Positions 1 to 7,570 of a stretch of 64,000 nucleotides of DNA are shown here, in pieces. The notes beneath the pieces were generated by a model. That model saw only the letters and a program-made list of their open reading frames with translations. It had not been told where the DNA came from and did not search any database. Each line of letters opens with the position of its first letter. The stretch's first letter is position 1. Position numbers and translations under genes: made by a program. Source of the stretch: Prostheceraeus crozeri (taxonomy: Eukaryota; Platyhelminthes; Polycladida; Euryleptidae); assembly GCA_907163375.1 (NCBI GenBank), contig CAJQUW010012939.1:1-64000 (forward strand), read 5' to 3'.

Positions 1-143
1 AACTCAGTGTTATTCATATAATTATTTATTATTTCGTTTATTGCATTAAGAGATTTATGACGACTTAGATTACTTTTATTACTTTTATTACTTTTAATTA
101 TAACCGGTGAATATAAATCTTCCAAATTTTCGTTTTTATTCAT
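1..143 (-). CDS. 5' end of an unidentified viral gene, cut by the window edge
   Basis: An open frame starts at an ATG on the minus strand (143 to 141) and runs off the left edge without a stop, giving about 47 residues. The protein is Asn/Lys/Ser-rich with a short K-S-N tandem (KSNKSNKSN). The ATG is preceded by a T-rich run and AAATATTAA, the same start context as the other viral genes nearby, which is the main reason to believe it. No domain is recognisable in the visible part. The position at the end of a structural block makes a replication or packaging gene possible (PolB or ATPase), but that is inference from layout only. Confidence 0.45.
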   Translation of the reverse strand, partial: MNKNENLEDLYSPVIIKSNKSNKSNLSRHKSLNAINEIINNYMNNTE

Positions 144-360
144 TTAATATTTTTAAAATAAAAATTTAGGAATTATTATTTTTTAATTCCGGACTCGCAT
201 TCTTACACTCTTATGAGTGTTTTTAACCTCTGTAGAACCTCCGGAATGTGTCGGAATTTTTGTTCCTATACTCAAAAGAAGTATTTTTATACCTCTCCTC
301 TCTTCCGGAATGCTTAAGAATATTTTAATAAAATAATATTTATTCTTTATAAAAAAATAA
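144..360. other. viral intergenic region with hairpin
   Basis: This gap lies between the start of the left-edge gene and the 3' end of the zinc-finger gene. It holds a perfect stem ACACTC/GAGTGT (205-210 with 215-220, 4-nt loop) followed by four T on the plus strand, and several TCCGGA motifs (about 189, 241 and 306). No gene is seen. The hairpin may mark a transcript 3' end. Confidence 0.4.
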
Positions 361-480
361 TATTTTAGTTGAAATACAACTATTTTAGTTGAAATACAAC
401 TATTTTAGTTGAAATACAACTATTTTAGTTGAAATACAACTATTTTAGTTGAAATACAACTATTTTAGTTGAAATACTAA
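361..480. repeat. six tandem copies of a 20-bp unit
   Basis: The 20-bp unit TATTTTAGTTGAAATACAAC is repeated six times head to tail; the first five are identical and the last differs at its end. Each unit contains the small inverted repeat GTTG-AAATA-CAAC. The array sits directly beyond the minus-strand zinc-finger gene, whose TAG stop (479-477) lies in the last unit. There are no spacers, so it is a minisatellite and not a CRISPR array. Confidence 0.9.
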
Positions 481-1447
481 TATAAATTATTATTATGTTG
501 ATTATTATGTTGATTATTATGTTGATTAAGTTTTGGACATAGTGTTACATGTCGCTGAAAATTTTTCTTTAATATAATTTTTTGACAACCTCTACATTTA
601 ACTTTTTCTTTTAAACAATCCTTACACTGATATTTACTATCATAAAACTCTGTCTTAGGTTTAGTAATTTGACAACTTGTACATTGTCTTGTAGAACTTA
701 TACAAGAATTATAATGATTAGTAATTCCTTGAATTGTAAAATATTTATTACAATTACGACATAACTGATCTTTTAATTTATCTTTTTTATTTTTTTTAAC
801 CTCTTCTGTTTGTTCGCATAATTTTAAATGACGTGCAAAATTTTTTGATGTTATATTTTTATTACATCCGGAACATATTTTTTTTTGTTATTACTTTCAA
901 CAAATTGATTTTTATCAATATAATTATTTTGTGCTACATTATTATTTTGAACAAAAGGATTATTTTGTGCTACATTATTATTTTGTGCTAAATAATTATT
1001 ATTATTTTGTGCTAAATAATTATTATTATTTTGTGCTAAATAATAATTATTATTTGTGCTAAGTATTATTTATTGTGCTAAATATTATTATTTTGCCTAG
1101 GTGTATTTATTCTAGTAGTATTTTGCCTAGGTGTATTTATTCTAGCAGTATAAAGATTTTGTTCTTTATCTGAAATAAATAAATGCTTTAATCTTTGTAA
1201 TGGTTGCTCTGATTGAATATTATTATACTGAATACTATTATTAGGTTGAATATTATTCTGAATATTATTCGGAATATTATTAGGTTGAATATTATTAGGT
1301 TGAATATTATTAGGTTGAATATTATTCGGTTGAATATTATTAGGTTGTAATTGATTCATATGCATACCACATGGTGTGTTTTTCATATGAGAATATAAGT
1401 GTTTGATTTAAAAAACGCATATTGCAAACTTGACAAATTTGAGTCAT
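477..1447 (-). pseudogene. CCHC zinc-finger protein of the viral element, frame-broken
   Basis: Translated on the minus strand, this region gives four matching zinc-finger signatures. One is at the N-terminus from the ATG at 1447 (CxxC, then 11 residues, then His and Cys). Three are C-terminal (nt about 865-540), each C-x2-C-x11-H-x3-C, with an extra CxxC-x15-CxxC ribbon between the last two. A long low-complexity linker of QPNNI and AQNNN repeats separates the two parts. The gene ends in an NNQH tandem and a TAG at 479-477. The frame is broken near the A6 run at about 1412, around the repeats at 1040-1100, and at the A9 run at 876-884, where one extra A would restore reading. The longest intact piece is 1078-1386 (102 aa). 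Zinc-finger proteins of this kind may bind nucleic acid; the role here is unknown. Confidence 0.65.
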
Positions 1448-1651
1448 TTCTATTTTTTTATTTTTATTAGGAAAAATTTTATTTTTTATAATTTATGTAT
1501 TTTATAATTTATGTATTTTTATAATTTTTTTAAATTTGGATTTTCCATTTTTTTATTTTTATTAGAAAAAATTTTATTTTTTTATTTTTATTAGAAAAAA
1601 TTTTATTTTTTATTTTTATTAGAAAAAATTTTATTTTTTTATTGTTAAAAA
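1448..1651. promoter_or_regulatory. divergent intergenic region with A/T tandem repeats
   Basis: The region separates two divergent viral genes (zinc finger to the left, fibre-like to the right). It is almost purely A+T and is built of repeats of TTTTTATTAGAAAAAATTTT (several imperfect copies between 1455 and 1640) and a TTTATAATTTATGTA pair near 1490-1520. It ends in TTGTTAAAAAATG at the fibre-like start codon. It is the natural place for a two-way promoter; that function is inferred. Confidence 0.5.
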
Positions 1652-2540
1652 ATGATGTTACCAAATGTTGGTGGAGGTGCATATATCCCGAATAATCGTG
1701 AATTAGAAATAGAGATAGAAAATTATATCATGAAAACTGGAGACGTTTTATCTGGTCCATTGCATCTTTCTATTCTTCCGCAACAAAATACAGAGTTGAC
1801 AAATAAACAATATGTTGATACACAAATCAATGATTTTAAGGAAAAATATATAAACGATGTTTTGGTTCCACTGATGAACGAATTAAAGTTGCTTAAACTT
1901 AATGACAAATCATTAAACGAAAAATTATTAAAACTTGATAAAAAGGATAGAGAGCTAGAAGCAGATATAGCAAAACTTTTTAAAAAGATTTCAGAACAAT
2001 CAAAAATTTTAATATTACTTTCTATAAAGTTAAAATCTGCAGTCATTAAAAATAAACATCAGATAAAAATGTTAAAAGAACAATTAGAAGATGAAATAGA
2101 AAAACTTCCTGAAAGAATTAAAAAAAATTTAAAGCAGTTACAAACTACATTCCAAAAAAAGTGTTGATGAATTAAGTTCTAAAATTACTCAACAAATGAA
2201 AAAGATGAATAGAATAATAAATGAAGTAAACTCACTTAATGAAAAAGTTGATAAAATGAAAAATCTGAAAATCAATTTAGAAAATGAATTAAAGAAAAAT
2301 TTACAAGAAAACTCTAAAGAAAATAAAGAACAGCTAGATTCTGTTAAAAGACAATTAGATGTTCTTAAAATTAAGTTAAATGCACTTAAAACGGCGTTGA
2401 AGATGAATCAGGTGAAAATGCAAGTTAATAGAAAAGAAATTAAAGTACATCACACGCTGCTTGACGCAATAGATAAAGTGCAACAGGCAATTAATAAAGT
2501 TATCTCGAAGTTGTTGTCCATTCACAAACGTAAATCTTAA
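1652..2540 (+). pseudogene. fibre-like protein with long coiled coil, one frameshift
   Basis: The first frame (1652-2167, 171 aa) opens with a Gly-rich head, then a segment with MKTGDVLSGPLHL (about residues 27-39) and LTNKQYVD (about 49-56). The pairing of a TGDxxSG-type motif with an NKxYVD-type motif is familiar from tail-fibre and fibre attachment regions of dsDNA viruses. The rest is an uninterrupted Lys/Glu/Leu-rich coiled coil. A second frame (2196-2540, 114 aa) continues the same coiled coil with no homology gap. The switch falls at the A7 run at 2154-2160, so a single-base homopolymer change explains the break. The start is the first of two ATGs, in the TTAAAAAATG context. I infer a trimeric fibre or spike stalk; no receptor-binding knob is visible. 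Confidence 0.6.
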
Positions 2541-2675
2541 ACGGACCAAAGGTCCTCAGGTTACTAACCAATCGGAGCGAAGCTCCTCGAGGCTTTAGCC
2601 GATCGGACCAAAGGTCCTGAGGTTACTAACCAATCGTAAATATTTTTTACCAAAAGTCAAATTTAATCCTAAAAA
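2541..2675 (+). terminator. cluster of triloop hairpins after the fibre-like gene
   Basis: Just after the stop codon lie GGACC-AAA-GGTCC (2543-2555), GGTT-ACT-AACC, GGAGC-GAA-GCTCC (2574-2586), GGCT-TT-AGCC (2591-2600), and then a second copy of the first two (2605-2632). A 32-bp unit is thus repeated at 2543 and 2605. The two middle hairpins are enclosed by a short outer stem (ATC/GAT), giving a T-shaped fold. A transcript 3'-end function is inferred from position. Confidence 0.6.
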
Positions 2676-3106
2676 ATGCCTATAATTTATAAACACAATC
2701 TTAAACATTTTGCATCAAATAATAAAATTGCTCATGATCCATCTCAGAAACCTGTGTACCATTATGATAGTGTAGAAACTGTCGGAACACGTTCCTAGAA
2801 AAGACGTTTCAAAAAGAAGGGGCTGGCATCTTTTCTGGTATTGGAAGTATCGTTAACTTAATTAAAAATAATAAAGATTTGATTACATCTGCTGCAAAAG
2901 GAGCAGCTGCTATAGGTAGTACAGCTAGTGCAATATCAAATGCTGTTAAGTCTCAAAACGAATTAAAACAACTAGAAGCTATTCGTAAACTTAGGAATGA
3001 TTCTGAAGAACTAAAAAATTTAAAAAAACTTTCAGAGGAAACAAAAAATAAAATTGCTAACATAGCTGTAGAGGGTGATAGTAAACATAATAAAAAAACA
3101 GGGTAG
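2676..3106 (+). pseudogene. small Gly/Ala-rich viral protein, frameshifted
   Basis: The gene starts at ATG 2676 in the context CTAAAAAATG and reads about 40 residues before a TAG at about 2797. A second frame takes over near 2790 and runs to the TAG at 3104-3106. It contains GAGIFSGIGSIVNLI, then an Ala/Gly/Ser-rich stretch, then a charged coiled-coil tail (LKQLEAIRKL onwards). The order of short basic head, hydrophobic Gly/Ala segment and amphipathic helix resembles minor capsid or core proteins of adintoviruses and Polintons, and the downstream gene at 4894 shares the layout. The frames overlap only a few codons, so one indel explains the break. The function is inferred from the type of sequence and the neighbours. 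Confidence 0.5.
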
Positions 3107-3220
3107 CCATAGAACCTACGGTTCGTTCAATTGAAGAAATAAGAGGAAATGGCGTGAGTAGCAACCTTCGGTTTAACCAGCAAAGCTGTAGCGGAGCTGG
3201 TCTAGCAAAATTCTAAAATA
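3107..3220 (+). terminator. hairpins after the Gly/Ala-rich gene
   Basis: Three stems follow the stop: GAACC-TAC-GGTTC (3112-3124), AACC-TTC-GGTT (3163-3173) and ACCAGC...GCTGGT (3176-3181 with 3196-3201). They keep the triloop design of the hairpins at 2543 and 5388 although the stem sequences differ. They are likely transcript-end structures. Confidence 0.55.
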
Positions 3221-3224
3221 TATT

Positions 3225-3300
3225 TTTTAGTAAAATTTTTTTAGTAAAATTTTTTTAGTAAAATTTTTTTAGTAAAATTATTTTAGCAAAATTTTTTCTG
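3225..3300. repeat. tandem repeat upstream of the capsid gene
   Basis: About four to five copies of a roughly 17-bp unit, TTTTTTAGTAAAAT with small variations, sit between the hairpins and the capsid gene promoter. Other viral intergenic regions here carry their own unrelated A/T-rich tandem repeat. Confidence 0.7.
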
Positions 3301-3324
3301 TCTGTGAGAAAAACAAAAAGTCAA

Positions 3325-3343
3325 ATTATTTTTTATAAAAATG
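3325..3343 (+). promoter_or_regulatory. start-codon-proximal promoter of the capsid gene
   Basis: TTATTTTTTATAAAAATG ends at the capsid ATG. Comparable T-run plus AAAAATG endings lie at 1640-1654, 2669-2678, 4880-4896, 5436-5454, and on the minus strand before 7252. The shared core overlapping the ATG recalls poxvirus late promoters (TAAATG); the function here is inferred. Confidence 0.45.
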
Positions 3344-4675
3344 TCTTCGCTTATCGAAAATAAATTTAGATTAGACGATCCTCCGTTCGTCAGTTACAAT
3401 CAAAAAAAGAATGACTATATAAGAATTGCTATGAATCCCGGATCTTCCAGTAGAGTAAATACTGGAGGAGATTTAATTTTTGAAGTTGATAATCAGCAGA
3501 GTTATTTATATCTACCTGATTCATTTTTACACTGTGAATATTCTTTGTATAGTGATGCCAATTTTACAACACCATTACCAGAAACCGATAATATTGCACT
3601 AGAGAATAATTTCTTTCCAAGATTATTTACACAAATGCGTTTAGATGTTGCAACTCAAAATATAGAAACAATAAGTGATTCTCCAGGTGTAATTGATACA
3701 ATGCTTAGATTTGTAACAATTGGTGAAAATAATAAAAAGTATGAAATCGAAGGTTGGTTTCCTGATACTAATGATGGTATAATTGTTGATGATTTAACTC
3801 ACGCTGGAACAGATGCAGCAGGAATTGCGAAAGATGTAGAAAATATTGCAAAACATTTAAATAAAACAAATAATGAAGCATATAAAGAAAGACGTGAATT
3901 TAACAAGAAAAGTAAACAGACAGTAAATTGGTCATTGTCTCCATTATTCGGATATTTAGATTATGATAAAATATCATATCAATTAAAATTTAAATTAATA
4001 ATTCATCGTACAGCAAATAATGAATTAATCTTTTTTGGTAAGACTGGAAAAAAAGCATATTTAAAAATTGATAGACTTGAATGGTGGATTAAGCATATTA
4101 CTCCTAGTTTAGAGATTGAAACAGCTATTGCAAAAAGATTAAATACTAACAAACCAATTCCAGTAAATTTTCTAAAGCGTACTGCTAGTTCAGTAACTTT
4201 TTCCGAACAAAGATTTAACTGGCATTTTACTAGAACTGCGAATACTCCAAGATATTTATTACTAACTTTTCAAAGAAATAATTCTCCAAGTTTTGATAAG
4301 AATAACAATATTTTTCATATTAATACAATTCGAAGTTTACAAGTTTCATTAAATCAAACCCGATATCCAATTGATCCATTAAGATTCGATGATACCAATA
4401 ATCAATTTATGGAAGGATATGATTGTTATCGAAATCTTTGTACAGAATTTGGAGTTGAACCACAATTAACTCCTGGAGATTGGAGACATTTATAGCCAAT
4501 TTTCTGCTTCGATTTAAGTGCACAATCTGAAGATATTATTAAAAATGGTTGTGATGTTACAATTAATATTGAAAAGAAAGATTCCACAACTTCATTGATG
4601 GCTTATGGTTTATTGCTAGAAGATGTAAAATATTCTATTGAAATTCTTAATGGGAAGATGACTAGAATAGGCTAA
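3341..4675 (+). pseudogene. MCP: major capsid protein (double jelly roll), in-frame TAG near the C-terminus
   Basis: The frame runs from ATG 3341 to TAG 4493-4495 (384 aa). In the same frame it continues for 59 more codons to TAA 4673-4675. The protein matches the hexon-like capsid family of adintoviruses/Polintons that is annotated in animal genomes as F54H12.2-like. Visible landmarks are an N-terminal beta region, the segment NNFFPRLFTQMRLDV (about residues 87-101), which matches the family's NLFPSLF block, and a central region with WWIKHITPSLEIE. Beyond the stop lies an IFCFDLS block, which corresponds to the family's conserved C-terminal FAFDL block. The codons after TAG are therefore real coding sequence, and the TAG is either a nonsense mutation or a read-through site. 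Hairpin-like sequence follows the TAA. The product would form the icosahedral shell. Confidence 0.75.
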
Positions 4676-4699
4676 AGCCCAAGACTTCGTCGTTTAATT

Positions 4700-4885
4700 A
4701 ATTAAAATTTTTTCATAACTAGAATAGATTAAAAATTCTTAACTTAAAATTTTTCATAACTAGAATAGATTAAAAATTCTTAACTTAAAATTTTTTAATA
4801 ACTAGAATAGATTAAAATTTTTTGGTAACTTAAAATTTTTTCATAACTAGAATAGATTTAAATTTTTGATAACTTAAAATTTTTT
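4700..4885. repeat. tandem repeats of about 45 bp between capsid and pX-like genes
   Basis: About four imperfect copies of a unit built from ATAACTAGAATAGATTAAAA and TTCTTAACTTAAAATTTTTT fill the gap. They end in the TTTTTATTAAAAATG that starts the next gene. No coding sequence is seen. Confidence 0.75.
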
Positions 4886-4893
4886 TATTAAAA

Positions 4894-5382
4894 ATGTCGC
4901 AAGCGAAAAGTAATATTAATAATAAAACTGTTGAATTAAAATTACGTAATATTGTTGACAAAAATACCCCTAAAACTATTACGATTAACAAAAAAAAGTA
5001 TTACATAAGTAAACCAATGATAGAGAATATTCAATTACAAGAAGAAAAGAATGGCGGGATTCTCCCATTAATTCCACTAATAATAGGTGGCATAGCAGCT
5101 GCAGGAAGTGTTGCAGGCGGGACAGCTGGTATTGTTCAAGCAGTAAATAAAAATAAATCAGAGAAGGCAGCATTAGAAGAACAAAAACGTCATAACAGAG
5201 AGTTAGAGAAAGTTGCTAGGGGTGAAGGAATAGTAGATAATTTTATTAGTAAATTAAAATTAGTTGCTGAAGGAAAACGAGTTCTTAAAAATATTCTCCA
5301 CAATGTTGATGATTTAATTGAAATTAAAGAAACTAAAGATGGTTCTGGAATATATCTAAGTCCTAGTATGATAAGGTTATAA
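4894..5382 (+). CDS. minor capsid/core protein, adenovirus pX-like
   Basis: An intact frame of 162 aa from an ATG in the TTATTAAAAATG context. Residues 1-50 are basic and polar. Residues 53-84 form a hydrophobic Gly/Ala-rich segment starting GGILPLIPLIIGGIAAAG, followed by a charged helix EEQKRHNRELEKVARGEG (about 95-112). The C-terminus ends GSGIYLSPSMIRL. This order, and especially the GG-x-LPLLPLI...GG block followed by an EEQKRHN-type helix, is what I know from virion core or membrane-active minor proteins of adintoviruses and Polintons. It sits between capsid and integrase, as expected for a late structural gene. It likely helps membrane penetration or DNA packing in the virion; this is family-based inference. 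The stop codon overlaps a GGTTATAACC palindrome. Confidence 0.6.
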   Translation: MSQAKSNINNKTVELKLRNIVDKNTPKTITINKKKYYISKPMIENIQLQEEKNGGILPLIPLIIGGIAAAGSVAGGTAGIVQAVNKNKSEKAALEEQKRHNRELEKVARGEGIVDNFISKLKLVAEGKRVLKNILHNVDDLIEIKETKDGSGIYLSPSMIRL

Positions 5383-5387
5383 CCTCA

Positions 5388-5400
5388 GAACCTTTGGTTC
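5388..5400 (+). terminator. triloop hairpin after the pX-like gene
   Basis: GAACC-TTT-GGTTC lies five bases after the stop codon. It has the same 5-bp stem and 3-nt loop as the hairpins after the fibre-like and Gly/Ala-rich genes. Confidence 0.55.
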
Positions 5401-5451
5401 TTTTCGGTAAAACATTTATTTTTATCTTCTTAATTTTTTTTATCTTTTAAA

Positions 5452-6762
5452 ATGAATTCTAAAAATTCCGAAAATTTAACTAAATTAAAAATTTCTAATT
5501 TAGATTTATTGAATTATCTATTAAACAAAAATAAAAACTTAAATTGTAAAATTTATGAAGGTAACGACGACAAACAAAGTTTGGCTACTACCTACGGTGG
5601 TGATATACAAAAAACATTAGAAAACTTTCCTGGATTTATTTGGAGTAAATATTCGAAAGAAAAACATCTTCCTGGTCATTCATATACTGGTCCAGGAACT
5701 CGATTAGATATAAGACTAGATGAGAATAATAATCCGAAACCAGGTGAAGAACCGATAAATAGAGTAGATGCCGCAGCTTACAGGCATGATTTAGCTTATC
5801 GAAATCATGATCTAAGTTCTCGACATGCAGCTGATAAGAAGATGATTCAAGAATTAGATAGTATTCAAAATCCTACATTTAGAGAAAAAATTGAAAGAAT
5901 GTTTGTTAAGAAAGCTTTACAAGCTAAAATATTTTTCGGACAGGGTTTAAATGAAAATCATAATTCAGGCGTTTATGCGTCTGAAATCCACAAGGAATAT
6001 AGAAGACCTAAATATTTATTGAAAGTAAAAGTATTTAATAAAGATGATATTTGGAGTGCTGATCTTATGCATATGCCGAATGAAAGGGACTACAAATACG
6101 CATTGACCGTTATAGATTTATATACACGATACGCTTGGGTAAAGCCTTTAAAAAATAAAAGTGGTCTATCAGTTAAATATGCGTTTGAAGAAATCTTTAA
6201 AGAAAGTAAGAGAAAGCCAAAAAAATTGTTTGTTGATAAAGGATCGGAATTTTATAACAGAAACGTTCAGCCACTATTTGAAACTGTTTATTCAACTGAA
6301 AATGCTGGGAAGGCCGTAGTGATAGAAAGATTCAATCGGACGTTAAAAAATAAAATTTTCAAGACATTTACTCAGCAAGGAAATCAGAAATGGTTGAAGA
6401 TATTACCAGGAGTTGTAGAAGAGTACAATAATAAAGTTCATTCTGGTATTGAAGAAACCCCAAAGAATGCTTCTGACGACCCTGATTTGATACGAAAGAA
6501 AATATTCGAGAATAATAAGTTGAATGAGAGTAATCCGAATTTGCAGAAACTTAAGCCGAAATTTAAAATTGGAGATAGAGTTAGAATATTTAAATATAAG
6601 AACAAATTTGAAAAGGGCTTCGTCGGATACTGGACGAAAGAGATATTTGAAATTTGTAAAATAAATCAAAGTTATCCGTTTACTTATGAAATTAAAGATT
6701 TAGATAATGAGGATATCAGAGGTCGTTTTTATCAAAATGAATTACAGAAAACAGAGCTTTAA
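5452..6762 (+). CDS. phospholipase A2-like domain fused to a Polinton-type integrase
   Basis: An intact 436-aa frame. Residues about 57-130 carry the parvovirus-VP1-type phospholipase A2 signature: the Ca-loop-like YTGPGT (78-83), Asp106 in VDAAAYRHDLAY, the catalytic pair His112-Asp113, Tyr116 and Asp128. From about residue 175 the protein becomes a retroviral-type integrase. The catalytic core has D204 (WSADL), D262 (FVDKGSEF) and E292 (IERFNRTLK), followed by YNNKVHSGIEETP, and then an SH3-like C-terminal tail (about 368-436) with FKIGDRVRIF and a FYQNEL ending. D262 to E292 has 29 residues between, shorter than the usual 35 of Polinton integrases, so a small deletion near residue 277 is likely. 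The first part would act on host membranes during entry, the second in DNA integration. Finding both in one polypeptide with no stop is unusual. Confidence 0.75.
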   Translation: MNSKNSENLTKLKISNLDLLNYLLNKNKNLNCKIYEGNDDKQSLATTYGGDIQKTLENFPGFIWSKYSKEKHLPGHSYTGPGTRLDIRLDENNNPKPGEEPINRVDAAAYRHDLAYRNHDLSSRHAADKKMIQELDSIQNPTFREKIERMFVKKALQAKIFFGQGLNENHNSGVYASEIHKEYRRPKYLLKVKVFNKDDIWSADLMHMPNERDYKYALTVIDLYTRYAWVKPLKNKSGLSVKYAFEEIFKESKRKPKKLFVDKGSEFYNRNVQPLFETVYSTENAGKAVVIERFNRTLKNKIFKTFTQQGNQKWLKILPGVVEEYNNKVHSGIEETPKNASDDPDLIRKKIFENNKLNESNPNLQKLKPKFKIGDRVRIFKYKNKFEKGFVGYWTKEIFEICKINQSYPFTYEIKDLDNEDIRGRFYQNELQKTEL

Positions 6763-6796
6763 CCTTTAGGTGACGCTTTAGCTAGCTTCGCTTGAG
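6763..6796. terminator. intergenic hairpin region between convergent genes
   Basis: The integrase (plus) and protease (minus) stop here, 34 bases apart. The sequence has CGCTTTAGCTAGCTTCGC, which reads like an inverted, weakened form of the GCTTTAGC and GCGAAGC hairpin arms at 2574-2600 and 8649-8674. A shared 3'-end structure for both transcripts is plausible. Confidence 0.4.
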
Positions 6797-7252
6797 TTAT
6801 AGATTGTTTAACTCTAACATAATATCTAGAAATGGTACTCCTTTTTGTAATTTAAATAAAACATAAAGACATAATTGTCCACAATAAGTTGTTCCCGGTT
6901 TTTGAATTTGAAATGTATTGTATGTTCCCGTTCCAAGTAATTCTTTTACTTCATTTGTAGGGGGCAAACCGTATGAATCGAACCAATAGTTCTCAGCCTC
7001 CGGGCGATCAAAATAATAGTTCTGCTGATGATTTTTAACGCCTGCTGACCAATGTACACCTTTTTCATTTGACGTATGAAGATTTGTTATGAAATTTACA
7101 GTTATTGATGGCCTATTTTTTAGGAATTGTAATTCATCCCTCATCAATATGTGAAAATTCTTTATTCCTAATCGATTAGCGATTTTCTTTAGGTCGAAAT
7201 TCGTTGTTGTCTGTGTTCCATATAATTTCAAAAACTCATTTATGTTGCTCAT
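6797..7252 (-). CDS. adenain-like cysteine protease (peptidase C5 type)
   Basis: An intact 151-aa frame on the minus strand with start context TTATAAAATG. The catalytic pattern of adenovirus protease is visible: His67 in GVHWSAG, Asp92 in YWFDSYGLPP, Gln115 in TFQIQ, and the nucleophile Cys124 in YCGQLCLYVLF. Length is shorter than adenovirus adenain (about 200 aa) but in the range of Polinton/adintovirus proteases. It would cleave capsid and core precursors during particle maturation. It converges on the integrase gene, with only 34 bases between stops. A decayed copy of its N-terminal half lies upstream at 7571-7690. Confidence 0.75.
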   Translation of the reverse strand: MSNINEFLKLYGTQTTTNFDLKKIANRLGIKNFHILMRDELQFLKNRPSITVNFITNLHTSNEKGVHWSAGVKNHQQNYYFDRPEAENYWFDSYGLPPTNEVKELLGTGTYNTFQIQKPGTTYCGQLCLYVLFKLQKGVPFLDIMLELNNL

Positions 7253-7300
7253 TTTATAATAAAAAAATTTCTTAAGGGAGCCCCTAGAAGACAGGGGTGG

Positions 7301-7475
7301 GGGGTATTGATTTAAAACTTTTCTCTAATGATGTCTTTCCTTACTACTTAGTCAGAAGGGGTATTGATTTAAAACATTTTTATAATGATGACTTTCCTTA
7401 CTACTTAGTCAGAAGGGGGGGGGTATTGATTTAAAACTGGTCTCTAATGATGTCTTTCTTTACTACTTATTCAAT
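7301..7475. repeat. three tandem copies of a roughly 60-bp unit
   Basis: Each unit starts GGGGTATTGATTTAAAAC, contains TAATGATG and CTTTCCTTACTACTTAGTC, and ends CAGAAG. Copies start near 7301, 7358 and 7419. A variable G run (up to nine) joins units two and three. The array lies just upstream of the protease gene. Confidence 0.8.
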
Positions 7476-7570
7476 TTTGAAATGATTTAATTTAATCTAA
7501 ACTTAAACGTTACATTGTTGCATTGCATTAGTAGAGTAAATGTTTCGCACATCTTTTATCAATAGTAAGT

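Noticed and set aside
361..480. Regular 20-bp repeat array that could be taken for a CRISPR array
   Set aside because: The units are directly adjacent with no spacers, and the context is an animal genome with viral genes. It is a minisatellite.
1723..2046. Minus-strand open frame opposite the fibre-like gene
   Set aside because: It is the antisense shadow of a coiled-coil coding sequence (Ser/Phe/Leu-rich), as expected from Lys/Glu/Leu codons read backwards.
4493..4495. Programmed read-through of the capsid TAG as a firm claim
   Set aside because: No read-through element could be demonstrated from one copy, and other genes here also carry inactivating changes. It is kept only as an alternative.
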